Assembly: GCA_000727475.1 (NCBI GenBank)
Contig: KL647305.1
Span: 2,071,324 to 2,135,323, forward strand
Direction: 5' to 3'
Origin: Sarcocystis neurona
Lineage: Eukaryota; Apicomplexa; Conoidasida; Eucoccidiorida; Sarcocystidae
DNA length: 64,000 nucleotides
The notes beneath the pieces are model-generated. The model was given only the letters and a program-made list of their open reading frames with translations. It was not told the origin of the DNA and did not search any database. Below, one piece after another: positions 1 to 11,927 of the stretch. The translations under genes were made by a program, and so were the position numbers. Each line of letters opens with the position of its first letter. Positions within the stretch are counted from its first letter, which is position 1.

Positions 1-287
1 GTTGCTGCTGCTGCTGTTGCTGCTGCTGTCGATGCCGCTGCTGCTGTTGCTGCTGCTGCTGGTGATGCTACTGCTGCTGTTGCTGCTGCTGCTGCTGTTG
101 CGTTGCTGCTGCTGCAGTTGCGTTGCTGCTGCTGCTGTTGCGTTGCTGCTGCTGCTGTTGCGTTGCTGCTGCTGCTGCTACTGCTGTGTTGATGCTGATG
201 CCGATGCTGCTGTGTTGCTGCTGTTGACGCTGTTGACGCTGTTGCTGCTGTGTTGATGCTACTGTTGTTGTGTTGCTGCTGCTGCAG
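1..287 (+). repeat. CTG-repeat 3' end of an ATG4 intron
   Basis: Almost pure CTG/TTG triplets on the plus strand, ending in GCTGCTGCTGCAG directly before the conserved ATG4 piece that starts at 288. It reads as poly-Leu in the frame of the downstream exon, which argues that it is intronic. The final CAG is the likely 3' splice site. Confidence 0.6.
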
Positions 288-3200
288 AACGATTTGCACG
301 TCTATGTCAACGCCGACGGGCTGCTGTACGTAGACGAGATTATTGCGCGCTGTTCCCTCTCCCCTCCGCGACTTCCGCTTTCTGCTGCGGCCTCGCGTCA
401 TGCTCCTGCTGCGGCTGCGCCATCTCGGGCTTCTTCCTCGTCGACTTCGGGTACGGCTACGCTTTCCTGCTGCACTGCTGCTGCTGAAGGACGAGGACGT
501 GCCGCCTGCTGCAGCGTCGGTTTACTGCAGCAACAGCAGCAGCGTCGGTTGCAGCCGCGTCATCGAAACTGCTGCAGCTGCGAGGGCTTCAACGGCTGCC
601 GAGGTGTGAAGGTCGGGGCAGCTGCAGCAGCAGGAGCAGCAGCAGAAACGGCTACGCAGCAGAAAGAAGAAGAAGCAACTGGAAAAACAAGCACAGGGAT
701 CGCACGAAGAAAGAACTCAGACGCGCGTGCGAGGGAAACGTCGTCCAACAATTGTTGCTGGTGTTCGCTTGCTCCTGTTTCGAGCGACCCAGAAACGGCA
801 GAGAAACACCGTCGTGCGCTTCCTCCTACGGCAGCGGGTTCCTCTTCTTCTTCAGCGCCAGCAGAAGGAGACGCCAAGGGCGTAAGTTGGTGTTCACATT
901 GCTGCTGCAGCAGCTGTTGCTGCTTCTCGTCTTCCTTTACTTGTGGCTGCTACGACATCAGCTGCGGAGACAGGCCTTCTAGTAGCTGTTGCTGCAGCAG
1001 CAGCATCAAGAAGAAGTTTTGCCCCGCGTTCCCGGATGCCGCTGCTGCAGACCGAGCCTGGCGCAGCATTGCTGTCAAGCAGCAGCAGCGGCAGTGTTCT
1101 TGCTCTTCTTCTTCTTCTTGGGCACGCGGTGCATCACAGGTCTCTTTGCAGCAGCAGGACTTCCCAGGTGGATTTGTTGGCGGAGCTGCCGGTGCTGCAG
1201 GTGCTGCTGCTGTAGACGCTGCTGCCGCAGATGCTGCTGCTGTAGATGCTGCTGCTGCAGATGCAGCTGCTGCAGATGCCGCTGCTGGCGTCACGACTCC
1301 CAAGGGTACTGCTGCAGGTAGGGGAGGAGTTGCGACTTGTCCTGGGGCAGCAGGTGAAGCTGCACCGCCTGCGGCGTGCAGCAGGGCTGGCGCTCTGCAG
1401 CAGGAGCAGCAACAGCGGCAGCAGGGGGAACTGCTAGGGCAGCCCCGCCGGCTGGCATTGCATGCGGCGGAGCTGCTGCGGTTGCAGGAGCAAGAGCATC
1501 AGCAAGGGCAGCAGCAGCGGAGGGAAGAACTGCAGCTCTGGGAGGAAGACGACGAACAGCAGGAACAGCAGGGAGAAGTGGAAACGGCGTGGGGGGGAGG
1601 TCGCTTTTTGCCCGTAAGCCTGCGCCACAGCTTGAATGTGAAGCAGAGCAGCAGCAGCAGCAGCAAGGCAGTAAAACTCACTGCTGTTTCGGCTGCTAGC
1701 GCAGCAGCAGCAGCGGACAGGAATCCGCACACCGCGCTGCGTGGAGCGCCTTGCTTTCTTCGGAGCAGCAGCTGCTCTCCCACCGGTGCTGCTGTTGCGA
1801 CGCATGCTGCCGCAGCTGCGTCAGGTACTGCTGCTGCAGGTAGTGCAGGTGGTGCCGCAGCATCTGTGTGGGGTGCCGCTGGTGTTGCTGCCTGCGATGC
1901 TGGTGCTGTGGATGTAGCAGCTGTGGCTGCAGTTGAAGACGCAGGACGCGGCGACACGTCAAGCTGCATGCGTCGCAGAAGAAGGAGCAGCAGCAGTCAC
2001 CAGCTAGGCCGCATGCCGCAGCAAATCGAACAGCAGGAGAAGCGGCGACAGCAGCGAAGAGAGGAGAGACACTCGCGTCCTTTGTCCTACTGTGAAGCGA
2101 CATTATTAGCCTCTGGGTGGGAAGGAGAGACCGAGATGGAGGAGGAGCAGTTTTGCCAACAGAGGCAGCAGGTGCTGGTACAGAACCGGCAGCAGCAGGC
2201 ATTAGTTCAGACCGAGCAGCAGGGCCTAGCCCCCCACGTGCAGCAGCAACATCGACAACAGCAGCAGCAGAAGCGACAGCAACAGCAGCAGCACTTGCGA
2301 CTGCCCTTCCGCGCTCCTTTGCGCAGTGGTGCTGCTGCCGCTGTGGCAGCAGGGGACTCTGCCAGTGCCCGCCCGACATCTTTGCTGCTGCGCTGCACGT
2401 TCGCCCCTCGTGTAAACAACAGCAGCAGCAGCAAGTACGGCAGCAGCAGCTGCAGCGGAGGCAGGGGCAGCGGCGGCAGCTGGAGTCACTGGAGCAGCAG
2501 CTGCACCGGCAAAAAGAGCAGCGGCACCGGCAAGCTCGAGTCAAGTAGCAAGAGCAACCGGCGAAGCACCAGCAGTCGAACCACCAGGACATTTGACGAA
2601 GAGGAGGAGTGGGAAGAAATTTCTTTTTGCGCCGGCCGCTGCGTTTTCTCGCCGTCCTCTCTGCTGCCTGCTGCCGCTCCTCTCACTCTCCCGCAGCAGC
2701 AGCAACAGCAACAGCAAGCGCCTGAGCAGCCGGTGGAGCAGCAGCTGCGGCCAGAGCCCACCGACGCCGTGGAGGAACAGGCGTGGCTACAAGAGCGACA
2801 GCGGCGTGGGCATCAAGCGCCGCATCGAAAGGAGCAGCAGCAGCCGCAGCAGCGACCGCAGCAGCAGAAGCGGCAGCAGGGGGAGCTGCGGCAACAGTCA
2901 GAGCGGTCAGAGCAGCAGGCGGAGAAAGAAGAATCGGGGCGGCTGTCGTTCTTTCCATTATCCTGTGCACAAGAGGACGCGCAGCAGCAGCGGGATGACG
3001 GGGTTCGACGGCACCACGTGTGGAAGAGGGAAACCGCACAGCAGCAGCAGGCATCAAGGCCGGGGGCGAGACGGCCGCCTTCTCCCGTACCATGGGTGCA
3101 GCCCGAGCGTCTTTTCTCTCCGCGCACCCCGCGGTGTGACCCCCAGGAGTCGACAAGAGGAGCAGGTTCGAGAGAAGAAGCAGCAGCAACCGGTCGGGCG

Positions 3201-6200
3201 GCAGCAACTGCAACAGCAGGACAGGACAGGAAGGTCGACAAATGCAGGTGTTTCTCATCCTTCCTTCGCAGCAGCGGCGAAGCTGGCAGCAGTACGACAC
3301 CAGCTGCTGCTGATCTCCCCATCGCTGCTGCTGCCCGACCGGCTGCTGCTGTCGCTCCTGCTGCTGCAGCTGTTGAGGGAGATAACGCTTTTTCCGCCCT
3401 CAGTGCTGCGGGCTGCGGTGATCCACAGCGCACTGCATGCGCCGCGAGGATCTTTGCCAGTGAGAAACGTGCACCAGGCGACGCATACCGCCAGCAGCAG
3501 CAGACGCAGCAGGGGCAGAAGCAGCAGCAGCAGAAGCCGTCGCAAATGCAGCAGAATCGGACACAGCAGCAGCCGGAGCAGCAGCAGACAGCGAAAGAAG
3601 CGCGACGACGGCAGCAAAGACCGAGGCAGACGCTTTGCCAGAGTGGGGGCCACGGTGCTGCTGCTGCGCTTGTGGCTTCTGCTGCTGCAGCTGGAGCGGT
3701 CCGCGCAGCTGATGGTGCGAGGGTGCCACCACCGGGAGAGGTAGCACAAGCAGGCGCAACAGGAGACGCTGACACTGCAGCAGCACCAGCACCCGTTGCT
3801 GCTGAGCGAGGAGCACGGGGACCAGCGAGTGTCCCTGCTGCAGGCGCTGCAGAAGAAGGAGGAGAAGAAAAGACCCCGGCTGTCTCTGAGCGGCTTAAAG
3901 CTGGTGCCGCTGCTGCAGGGGAAGCCGATAGTTATATTGAGAACCCTAATGCTGACGCAAGGGTAGTGACAGCCTCTGGCGTATCCGGCTGTGCAACTCC
4001 TGCTGTGTCCTCGGGCAAGGACAGAGCTGCAGCAGGCAATACCCGCGGTCTTGCTACCGCTGGCTCGGCTGTTGCTGCTGGCCCTGCGGCTGCTGGCTTT
4101 GCTGTTGGTGCCGGCAGTGAAGCTGCTGCGGTTAGATCACGTCCAGGTGCTGTGCCTGGTCGAGCAGCTCCCGCTGCTGCTGCTGCACCTGGTACTACTT
4201 CTTTTTCGTTGGCTTGTGCTGGCGGTGGTGTTGGTGGTGCTGCTGGTGCTGAAGAGAAGATATGTGGGGCAGCAGCAGGAATACAGGACTCAATGACTAC
4301 GCGCTCCCAGCGCGTTGCCGTTGTTGCAGCAGCAACACTTGACGGGGAACAGCAGCAACAGCAGCAACCTTCAGCAGAAGAGGGAGCGTACTGGAGCGGC
4401 GCTTGCAGATGCACTGCAGGTGCAGCGAACGCTGCTGCTGCTGGTGCCTCCGCTGGTGGTGAGGGAGTCCCCGCTCCTGTCGCAAGTAGAGCGTCGACTG
4501 CCGCAGTGGCTGAGGCGAGAGGCATTGTTGCTGCTGCGGCTGTTGGCGAGGGGACGTGTGGAAGTTGTCGAAGCCGACTCCGAGGAAGAGAGGCTGCCGG
4601 GCGCAGCACGCGTCGCTCCAGCAGCGATGTTGCTGCTGCTGCTCTTGCAGTGGGGGGGGTCGGTTCTGGCAGCAGAAAGAGCAGCAGCCGGAGGGACAGC
4701 AGCAGAGTAAAGATCAGACAAAGCAGGAGCAGGAGCAGCGAGAAGAGCGGCAGCAGCTGCAGGGGCGTGGGGGGTCGCAGTGTGAAGGAGCAGCATCGCA
4801 GCAGCAGCGCGAGCGGCAGGGGCAGCAGCAGCAGCAACAACTGCGGAAGAGAGATCATCAGCAACAATCGGAGCACGAACTCGGAGACTGGCAGGCGTAG
4901 GCGTGATAGGAGCAACAGGAGAAGCTGCAGCAACCAACGCAGCAACAGCAGCGGACACCTCACCGGCACAGGCAGCGACTGCACGAGCAGCAGGGGCTGC
5001 AGGGACAGCAGCGGCTTCAGGGGCAGCAGCGGCTGTAGGGACAGCAGCGACTTCCGGGGCAGCAGCGGCCGTAGGGACAGCAGGGGCGACAGGGGCTGGA
5101 GGGGTTGCAGGGACAGCATCAGGAAGCGATGCAGCAGCTGCGAAATGCGGGACGGCGGAGAGGGCTGCAGCAGAGGGGTCGCCGAGGACAGTTGCAAGAA
5201 CAGCAGCGCATGCACCATCCCGAGGGGGAGTCCCGGCAGCAGCATGGGGTCCAGCACCAACAAGAAGACAAGCAACATCCGTGAGGAGAGCTGGAGCAGC
5301 AGCACCAAGGTGTACAGCAGCAGGCGGGCCGGCAGCTGGGGCAGGAGAACGAGCTGCAGAGAGACGAGAGAAGAGGAGGAGAGCAGCAGAAAGACTGGGA
5401 GAAGGCAAGCAGATGCTGGCGCAGACTTCGTTGGGGCTGGAGAGTACCGGCTGCCTTCTCCTCTCTTCCTTTCCCAGACGGAACCAGCGGAAGGGGTTGA
5501 CGCAGCCCCATATACTCTGCTGCGCAGCCCCAGGGGGTCCAGGAGGATGCTGCACCGGAGAAGGACGACCCCTCCACGCAAGCAGGTACACTATCCACGT
5601 CAAGGAAAGAACCAGCAGCAGGACAAGCCGCAGCAGAGCAAACCGCAGCAGGGCGCGCCGCAGCAGAACAAGCCCCAGCAGGGCATCCCCCAGCAGAGCA
5701 AGTCGCAGCAGGACAGGGGGCAGCAGGGCAAGACGCAGCAGCAGGAGGCGGAGGCACGACAGCAGGAGGCGGAGGCGCAGCAGCAACAGAAGGTGAAGCA
5801 GCAGCAACAGAAGGTGGAGCATCAGGGGAAGCAGCACTTGAAGCGGAGGTACGAGCGACCCATGAAGCAGCAGCAGCAAGAGGAGCAGCAGGTGCCGGGG
5901 TGGACGTGCGAGCGGGTAGAGCAGCACGCGGAGGACGGGGAAAAGAAGCAGCTGCGACAGACAGAGGATGGGGAAGGACAGGAACAGCAGCAGGGGTGGA
6001 AACGTCAGAAAGAGAAACAGCAACAGGACGCGAGACTGGCGGATGTGGGGTGCGCGACTGCCGCAGGAGAGGCGACGGCAGCGGCAGCAGCAGAGAAGGG
6101 CCGCAGCAGTCCGCGCAGCAAAGGTCGGGGCTGCAGCAGCTGCGACGGAACCGTCATTACGAAGGAAGGCCGCACAGGGAGAAGCAACCGCGTGACTAGC

Positions 6201-8399
6201 AGCAGCAGCAGCCGCAGCCGGAGCTTCGAGAAGCGGCTGCAGCATTCTGCGGCAGCGGCAGCTCAAGGAAACGCAGCACTGGCTGGAGCTTTGCAGACAG
6301 GACAGTCGCCGCAGCTGCAGCAGCAGAACTCAGAGCAACAGGAATCCGAGATGCCGCCGGGGGAGAAGCAGCACAAGCGGCTCGTGGAAGCGACACTCTT
6401 CTCGAGGAGAGAAGGAACGAAGGAGAGAAAGCCGCTGCCGAGGACATCGTCTCTGGGGGTGGTGAACCCTGCGGCACACGAGCAGCAGCAGCAGCAGAGA
6501 AGAGCAGCAACAGCGGGACAGCACCAGCTGCGACAACGAATAGCAGCAACAGAAGGCGCTACTGCAGCAGTTCTCTCAGGGAAGACTCTGCTGCTGCCCT
6601 GCTCCGTAAGACAGGAACCTCCTCCCCCAGCTCGGGAGAATGCGTTCGCCGCTCCTCTTCCGGTCGGCTCTCCTGCTGCTGCTGCTCCTTCTCCTCCTTC
6701 TCCTTCTACCCCTCCTGCTCTTCGTAGTCACGGGGCTGCCGTTAGTGCGGCAGACTCTGCAGCGCCTGGCAAAGCTTGTGGGACTTGCAGTTCGCCTGCT
6801 GCAGCTCCTTCCTGCCTTCGTGGTGCTGCTGCTCCCCGGTTCATGCCTGCTGCTGTTGCCTCCTTCGCTTCCCCGCTGGGTGCGGCTGCCGCAACTTCCC
6901 CGTTTGCGACTGCGCCTGCTGCCACAGCGTCCCCCCCTGTACCGGCTGCTGCTGCTGAATCTGTTGCTGCTGAATCTGCTGCTGCTGAATCTGCAGCAGC
7001 ACGTGGATCGAGGGCTGAGGCAGCTGCTGCAGCGGCAGCTAGGACCGGCTTCAGGGGAGCAAGAGCAGCAGACGTGGGTGGAAGGGAGTGCAGGAGGAGC
7101 AGCCCTGCGTGTGCGAGCGGCAACAAACACGGCTGCAGCACGACGCCAGCGGGCCGAGCACGAGTAAGAAATGATGCAGCAGTCTGTGAAGGACTTCCAC
7201 TGCTCCTCGTTCCGAGCAAAAGCAGCAGCAGCGGTCGCCTCTGTGTCGCGGGGGGGAGGAGCAGTGTATGCAGCAGCGACCGAAGAAGCCGCCGTAGCAG
7301 CAGCAGCAGCGCGAAAAGCAGCACAGGCTGTGGGAGCTGCGGCAGCATGAACAGCAGCAGCCGTGACAGGGGCAGGAGCAGCAGGAAGGGCAGCAGGGCA
7401 CGCCAGTCGTACATCTGCACCCGCGGCAGCAGCACCAGCAGCAGCAATAGCGGCAGCAGAGGAAAAGCAAAGCGAAGCACTGCTTGGTGTCTGCTGCAGT
7501 CGAAGGAGGGAGGGAGTCCTGCCGCAGCAGCGAGGACGCTGCCCATGCGGAGGGATGTACTTGCTGCAGCAGCTGGTGCTCCTGCCTGCTCGAAGGGTTC
7601 GAAGAAGCATCCGGCGCTGCGTCGAGACCGGCCTGATGCTGCTGTTGCTCCTCCTCCTGCTGTTGCTCCTCCTGCTGCTGTTGTTGCTCCTGTTCCAGCT
7701 GCTGTTGCTCCTGTTGCCGTTGTTGGCCTTGCTGCTGCTATTCCTGCTGCCGCAGCAGTGACTGGGGGGGATCGAGCATCTGCAGCAACAGCAGCGCACC
7801 CACTCGTCGTCGCCGTACCAACAGCAGCAGGAGGAAAGTTGGCGTTTCCGGCGGGGGAAGTTGGGGAAAAGGAATATCAGGTTGTTCGGAGCGGCAGCTT
7901 CCCTCCTTGCAAGGTATGTTGCAGCTGGAGGAGCGCGACACGCCAGAGGACCATCTGCAGCAGAAGCAGCACCTGCTGGTGGGCTTCCTCTTCGTTCTCT
8001 TCCTCATCCAGCAGCACCACCGACTTTTTCAGCGGCAGCGTCAGCGGGGAAATGGGTGGCAGCGGGGCGAGCGGCTCGTTCGGCGGCGGCAGCTGCTCTC
8101 CTGGGGCGTGCAGCAGGAGTCTCAGAGGCTTAAAGCGGTCAGGCAGCGCACTCGGCGGACTGCGGCGCAGCAGCACGCAGATCTGTGGGGTGGTCACTGC
8201 AACGGCAGCAGCAGTTGGAGGAGGAGAACCGCGTCGCGGGTGGCGGAGAGGACTGTCTATCACGTTCGAAAGGGCGGGAGGGGACCTAAATATTAGAGCA
8301 GCAGTGAAGTCTGCAGATGCTGCTGCTGCAGCTCGGAAGCAAAAACCCGCTGCTGGTGCTTTTCGCTCTTGCGACGCAGATGGAGCAGCAGCAGAAGCA

Positions 8400-8430
<31 letters not shown>

Positions 8431-11400
8431 AAGCAACAGCAGCAGCAGGACAACCTCCCTGGCGTCAAGCGGTGCTGCCGCAGCAGCAGTCGTCTCCTTC
8501 CCTGGGTTCGTCACTGCCGCTTCTGCAGACGCCGGTTTGTGGGGACCACCTCGCTGATGCCGCTGCTGGGAGAATTACAACTGCCGGCGCTGCTCCTGGT
8601 GCTTCTGCTGCTGCCGCTGGAGAGCTAGCTTACAATGCTGCTGCTGCTCCGCCTGCTGCTGGTTCTGCTGCTTCTGCTGCTGCCGCCGAAGAACCAGCTT
8701 GCAATTCTGCTGCAGCTGCGTCTGCTGTTGTTGCAGCGGTGTCTGCAGCTGCTACAGCTCGCGCTGCCGCAGCCGATGGCAGCGGAGACAGGACGGTGTT
8801 GAGACAGAAGCTGCACTCCGATGCGACTCCCCCAGCAGTGGCAGACACAGGAGAAGCTGCGACTAAAACAGCCGCAGCAGCAGCACTGGGAAGAGCAGCA
8901 GCAGGAGAAACAGCAGCCACAGCAGCAGGAGAACCAGCAGCTGCTACAGCAGCAGAGAAAGGGCAGCCGTTTGCTGTTGTCGCTGCTGCCGGGGTTTTCA
9001 GAAGCAGCAGCGTACTGCGTAGCACGCCTGCGGTGGTCAGCGAGCACAGCAGGAGCAGCAGCGGCAGAGGCGAGGGGGAGGACAGAACCAGCAGGTGCAA
9101 CAGCAGCCGACCGGACAGCCGGAGCTGCAGCGGTCCAGGTTGCCCCAGCGGGCAAAAGATCAGCAGCAGCCGGTTAATGAATAAAAGGCACAGCAGGAGC
9201 AGGAATTGTGCCAGCAGCGGGAGGAACCACGCCTCTAAGATGCAGGAGTGCAGCAGCAGCAGCGGTGGCACTTGTGTTGCTGCTGCTGGGCGAAGGACGC
9301 GCGCAGCAGCTGCTGTGGAACGAGGAGGAGAAACGCCTGTGGTGTCGTCTGCCGCGGTTCTCGCCGCAGCCGACAAATGGTCTGCTTCCGTTGCTGCTGC
9401 CCCTTCTGCTGGCCCTGCTGCTGCAGCTGCCGGTTCAGCTCAGGGGAAATCAACGCCAAAACAGCAGGAGCCGCAACGCTTTCCACTAGTTGTTGTGCCT
9501 CCACTGCGATCGCTGGCCAGTCGGCGGGCGCATGCTGCTGCAGTGTGCTGCTGCAGTCCTCGGACACGCCTGCTGCAGCTGCAGCGGTCACCCCACGCTC
9601 TTCCCACTGTTGCTGCTCCTCGGAGTCCTGTTGCTGCAGCGACTGCTGCTACCCGTCCTGTTGTTGCAGCTGCCGCCACTACTGCTGCTACCGCCGGGTC
9701 CGGCAGCTGTACTTCCGCGACCGCTGATGCTGCACGGGCTGCGTCTGCTGCCGCTTCTGCTGGTGCTGCGACTGGCGAAGGACGTAGGGACGTGGCTGCT
9801 TGTCACGCTGGCCCGGTGGCTGCGTGTCGTGCTGACGGGGCGGCTGCTGCTGTTGCTGTAAGTGGCGCAGGGCCTTGTGCGGTTGGTGCTGCCGTTGCAG
9901 GGCGGGCAGCACTGATGACAAAGGGCAGGAGGAGTTCCGACTCAGCAGCAACACACGCAGAAGAAGAAATCCGCTGTCGGGTCTGCGGACGGCTGCAGCA
10001 GGAGGTAGGTCGTCGTGCAGCAGCAGGAGCAGCACCAGCAGAAGTCGCGGCACGTGCAGCCGCGACTTCAGCAGGAGGGAGAGCAGCAACGGCATGCGCC
10101 GCCGTGGCGTTTCCAGCAGCGGAAGATGACGGAAGAGAGAGCCAGGCGCCGCTGAGCTCCAGCAGAAGCGACGGTGCTGCCGCAAGCAGCGACGGCGGCA
10201 GCGCCAGCAGTAGGTGGTGCCACGTCGAGCAGCTGTTGCCGTCGTTTTCCTCTTCGACTGACGCGCCGCAGCAGCATCTGCAGGAGAAATGGCAGCCGCC
10301 GGACGAGGCAGACCTGCTACGAGAGCGGCAGCAGCAGCAGCGCTCGCGCTGGGCTTCGCCGGATCGGCAGCAGCAGCAGGAGTACCTAGTGAGAGAGAGG
10401 CAGCAGCAGGGGAAGACGCTAGGGAAGATGCGGAAGCTGCAGCAGCAGCAACGGAAAGCGCTTGTGGTGCAGCAGGAGATGCAGCTGCAGCACCAGACCC
10501 ACAAGTCGCAGCAGGCGGGAGGGAAGCAGCAGCAGCAGGACGGAAGAAAACAGCAGAAGCAGCAGCAGGGAACGACTCAGTCGCCGCTTAACGGTGTCCT
10601 GTTTCTGCTGTTCTCCTCGTACTGCAGCCGCAGTAAGGAACGGAAGCATGCGGCCGGCAGCAGCGCGACTTTTTCAGGGAGCATCGCTGTAGAGGAAGAA
10701 GATGATACTTCCCGATGGGCACCAGCGGGAGCCGCCGCTGGCATTCGGGCGGCTGCAGCAGACACTTCAAGCGAGCGAGCGAAGCAGCAGGAGGAGGAGG
10801 CAGAGCAGGAGAAGGACGAGGGGGAGCAGCAGGGAACAGAATCCGCGGGAAAGAGGGAAGTGGAGCAGCAGCGGCGGCGTCGGCGCTTGGAGACGGGACA
10901 GCTACGGAGCAGCAGTGCAGCAGAAGCAGCGATGCCACGTCGGCAGAGTCACGTCGACGGGTTGATGAGGCCGGCAGTAAGGGGATCTGCAGCAGCAACA
11001 GGAGCCGTGGGCGTGGCAGCTGCAGCGGCAGTCCGAGGAGGAGAGGGAGGAGGAGCGGCAGGAGACTACGCCTGCGTAGCAGCAGCAGGCTTCAAGGGAG
11101 CAGGAGCAGCACCAGCTGAGGAAATGGCAGCAGAAGCTGCTTGTGGAAGCGCAGCAGTGTGTGAGGCGGGTGCTGCTAAAGAAGGAACGGATGTGTCAGG
11201 CGCTACCATACCAGCAGCAGCGGCAGCAGGGGCATTGCCATCGGTTTATTCTGCTGCATGTGGGTGTGAGAGAGAAGAGGGAGATGCAAACAGTGCCTGC
11301 TCTGAAGAGCTAGTAGACGGAGAGCTGCTGCTCCTGCCTTCGGCGAGAGGGAAGGAGGCCGGAGGGGCTGCTGCAGCGGCTGGCGGCGGAGAAGAAAACT

Positions 11401-11895
11401 CATACGACAGGCAGGGCAGCTCCATGGGAGCTGCGGAGAGTTCGGCGAGAACAGCAGGGGGCAGCAGGAGAAACTTGATGTCGTCCCTGCGAGAGTCGCA
11501 CCGGCAGCAGAGACGCAGCAGCAGCAGGAACAGCGGCACAGAAGGCGTGGGAGAGCGCGGCAGCAGCAGCGCCGAGCAGGGAGCGCGGCGCGTCGGCAGC
11601 AGCAGGAGGAAGGGCCGCGATAGCAGAACGCAGGGCGATAGCAGCCGCAGCAGCAGAAGGCAGGGTCCGAGCCACAGCAGCAGCAACAGGCAGACGCACA
11701 GAAGCAGCCGACCGCAACACAGGCGCAGCAGAAGTCGCGACTCCTGGTGGAGTCTTCTACTGGGCCGCAGCAGTGGCAGCAACAGCAGCAGCAGCCGGGA
11801 ACGAGGACGCGCAAGAGGAAGAGGATGGGGGGTCGTGCAGCAGGACGGGAAGCAGAGGGCTTTTGCCCGCGTCTCTCTTCGTGCAGTACAACAGA

Positions 11896-11927
<32 letters not shown>

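Noticed and set aside
2..256. Poly-Leu/Cys ORF at the window start
   Set aside because: Pure CTG repeat, open in every frame; it precedes a likely splice acceptor and is best read as intron.
3932..5581. 549-codon minus-strand ORF
   Set aside because: Same antisense effect of the triplet repeats; poly-Leu dominated.
4371..6266. 631-codon minus-strand ORF opposite ATG4
   Set aside because: Antisense shadow of CAG repeats, reading Leu/Ala runs with no conserved segment.
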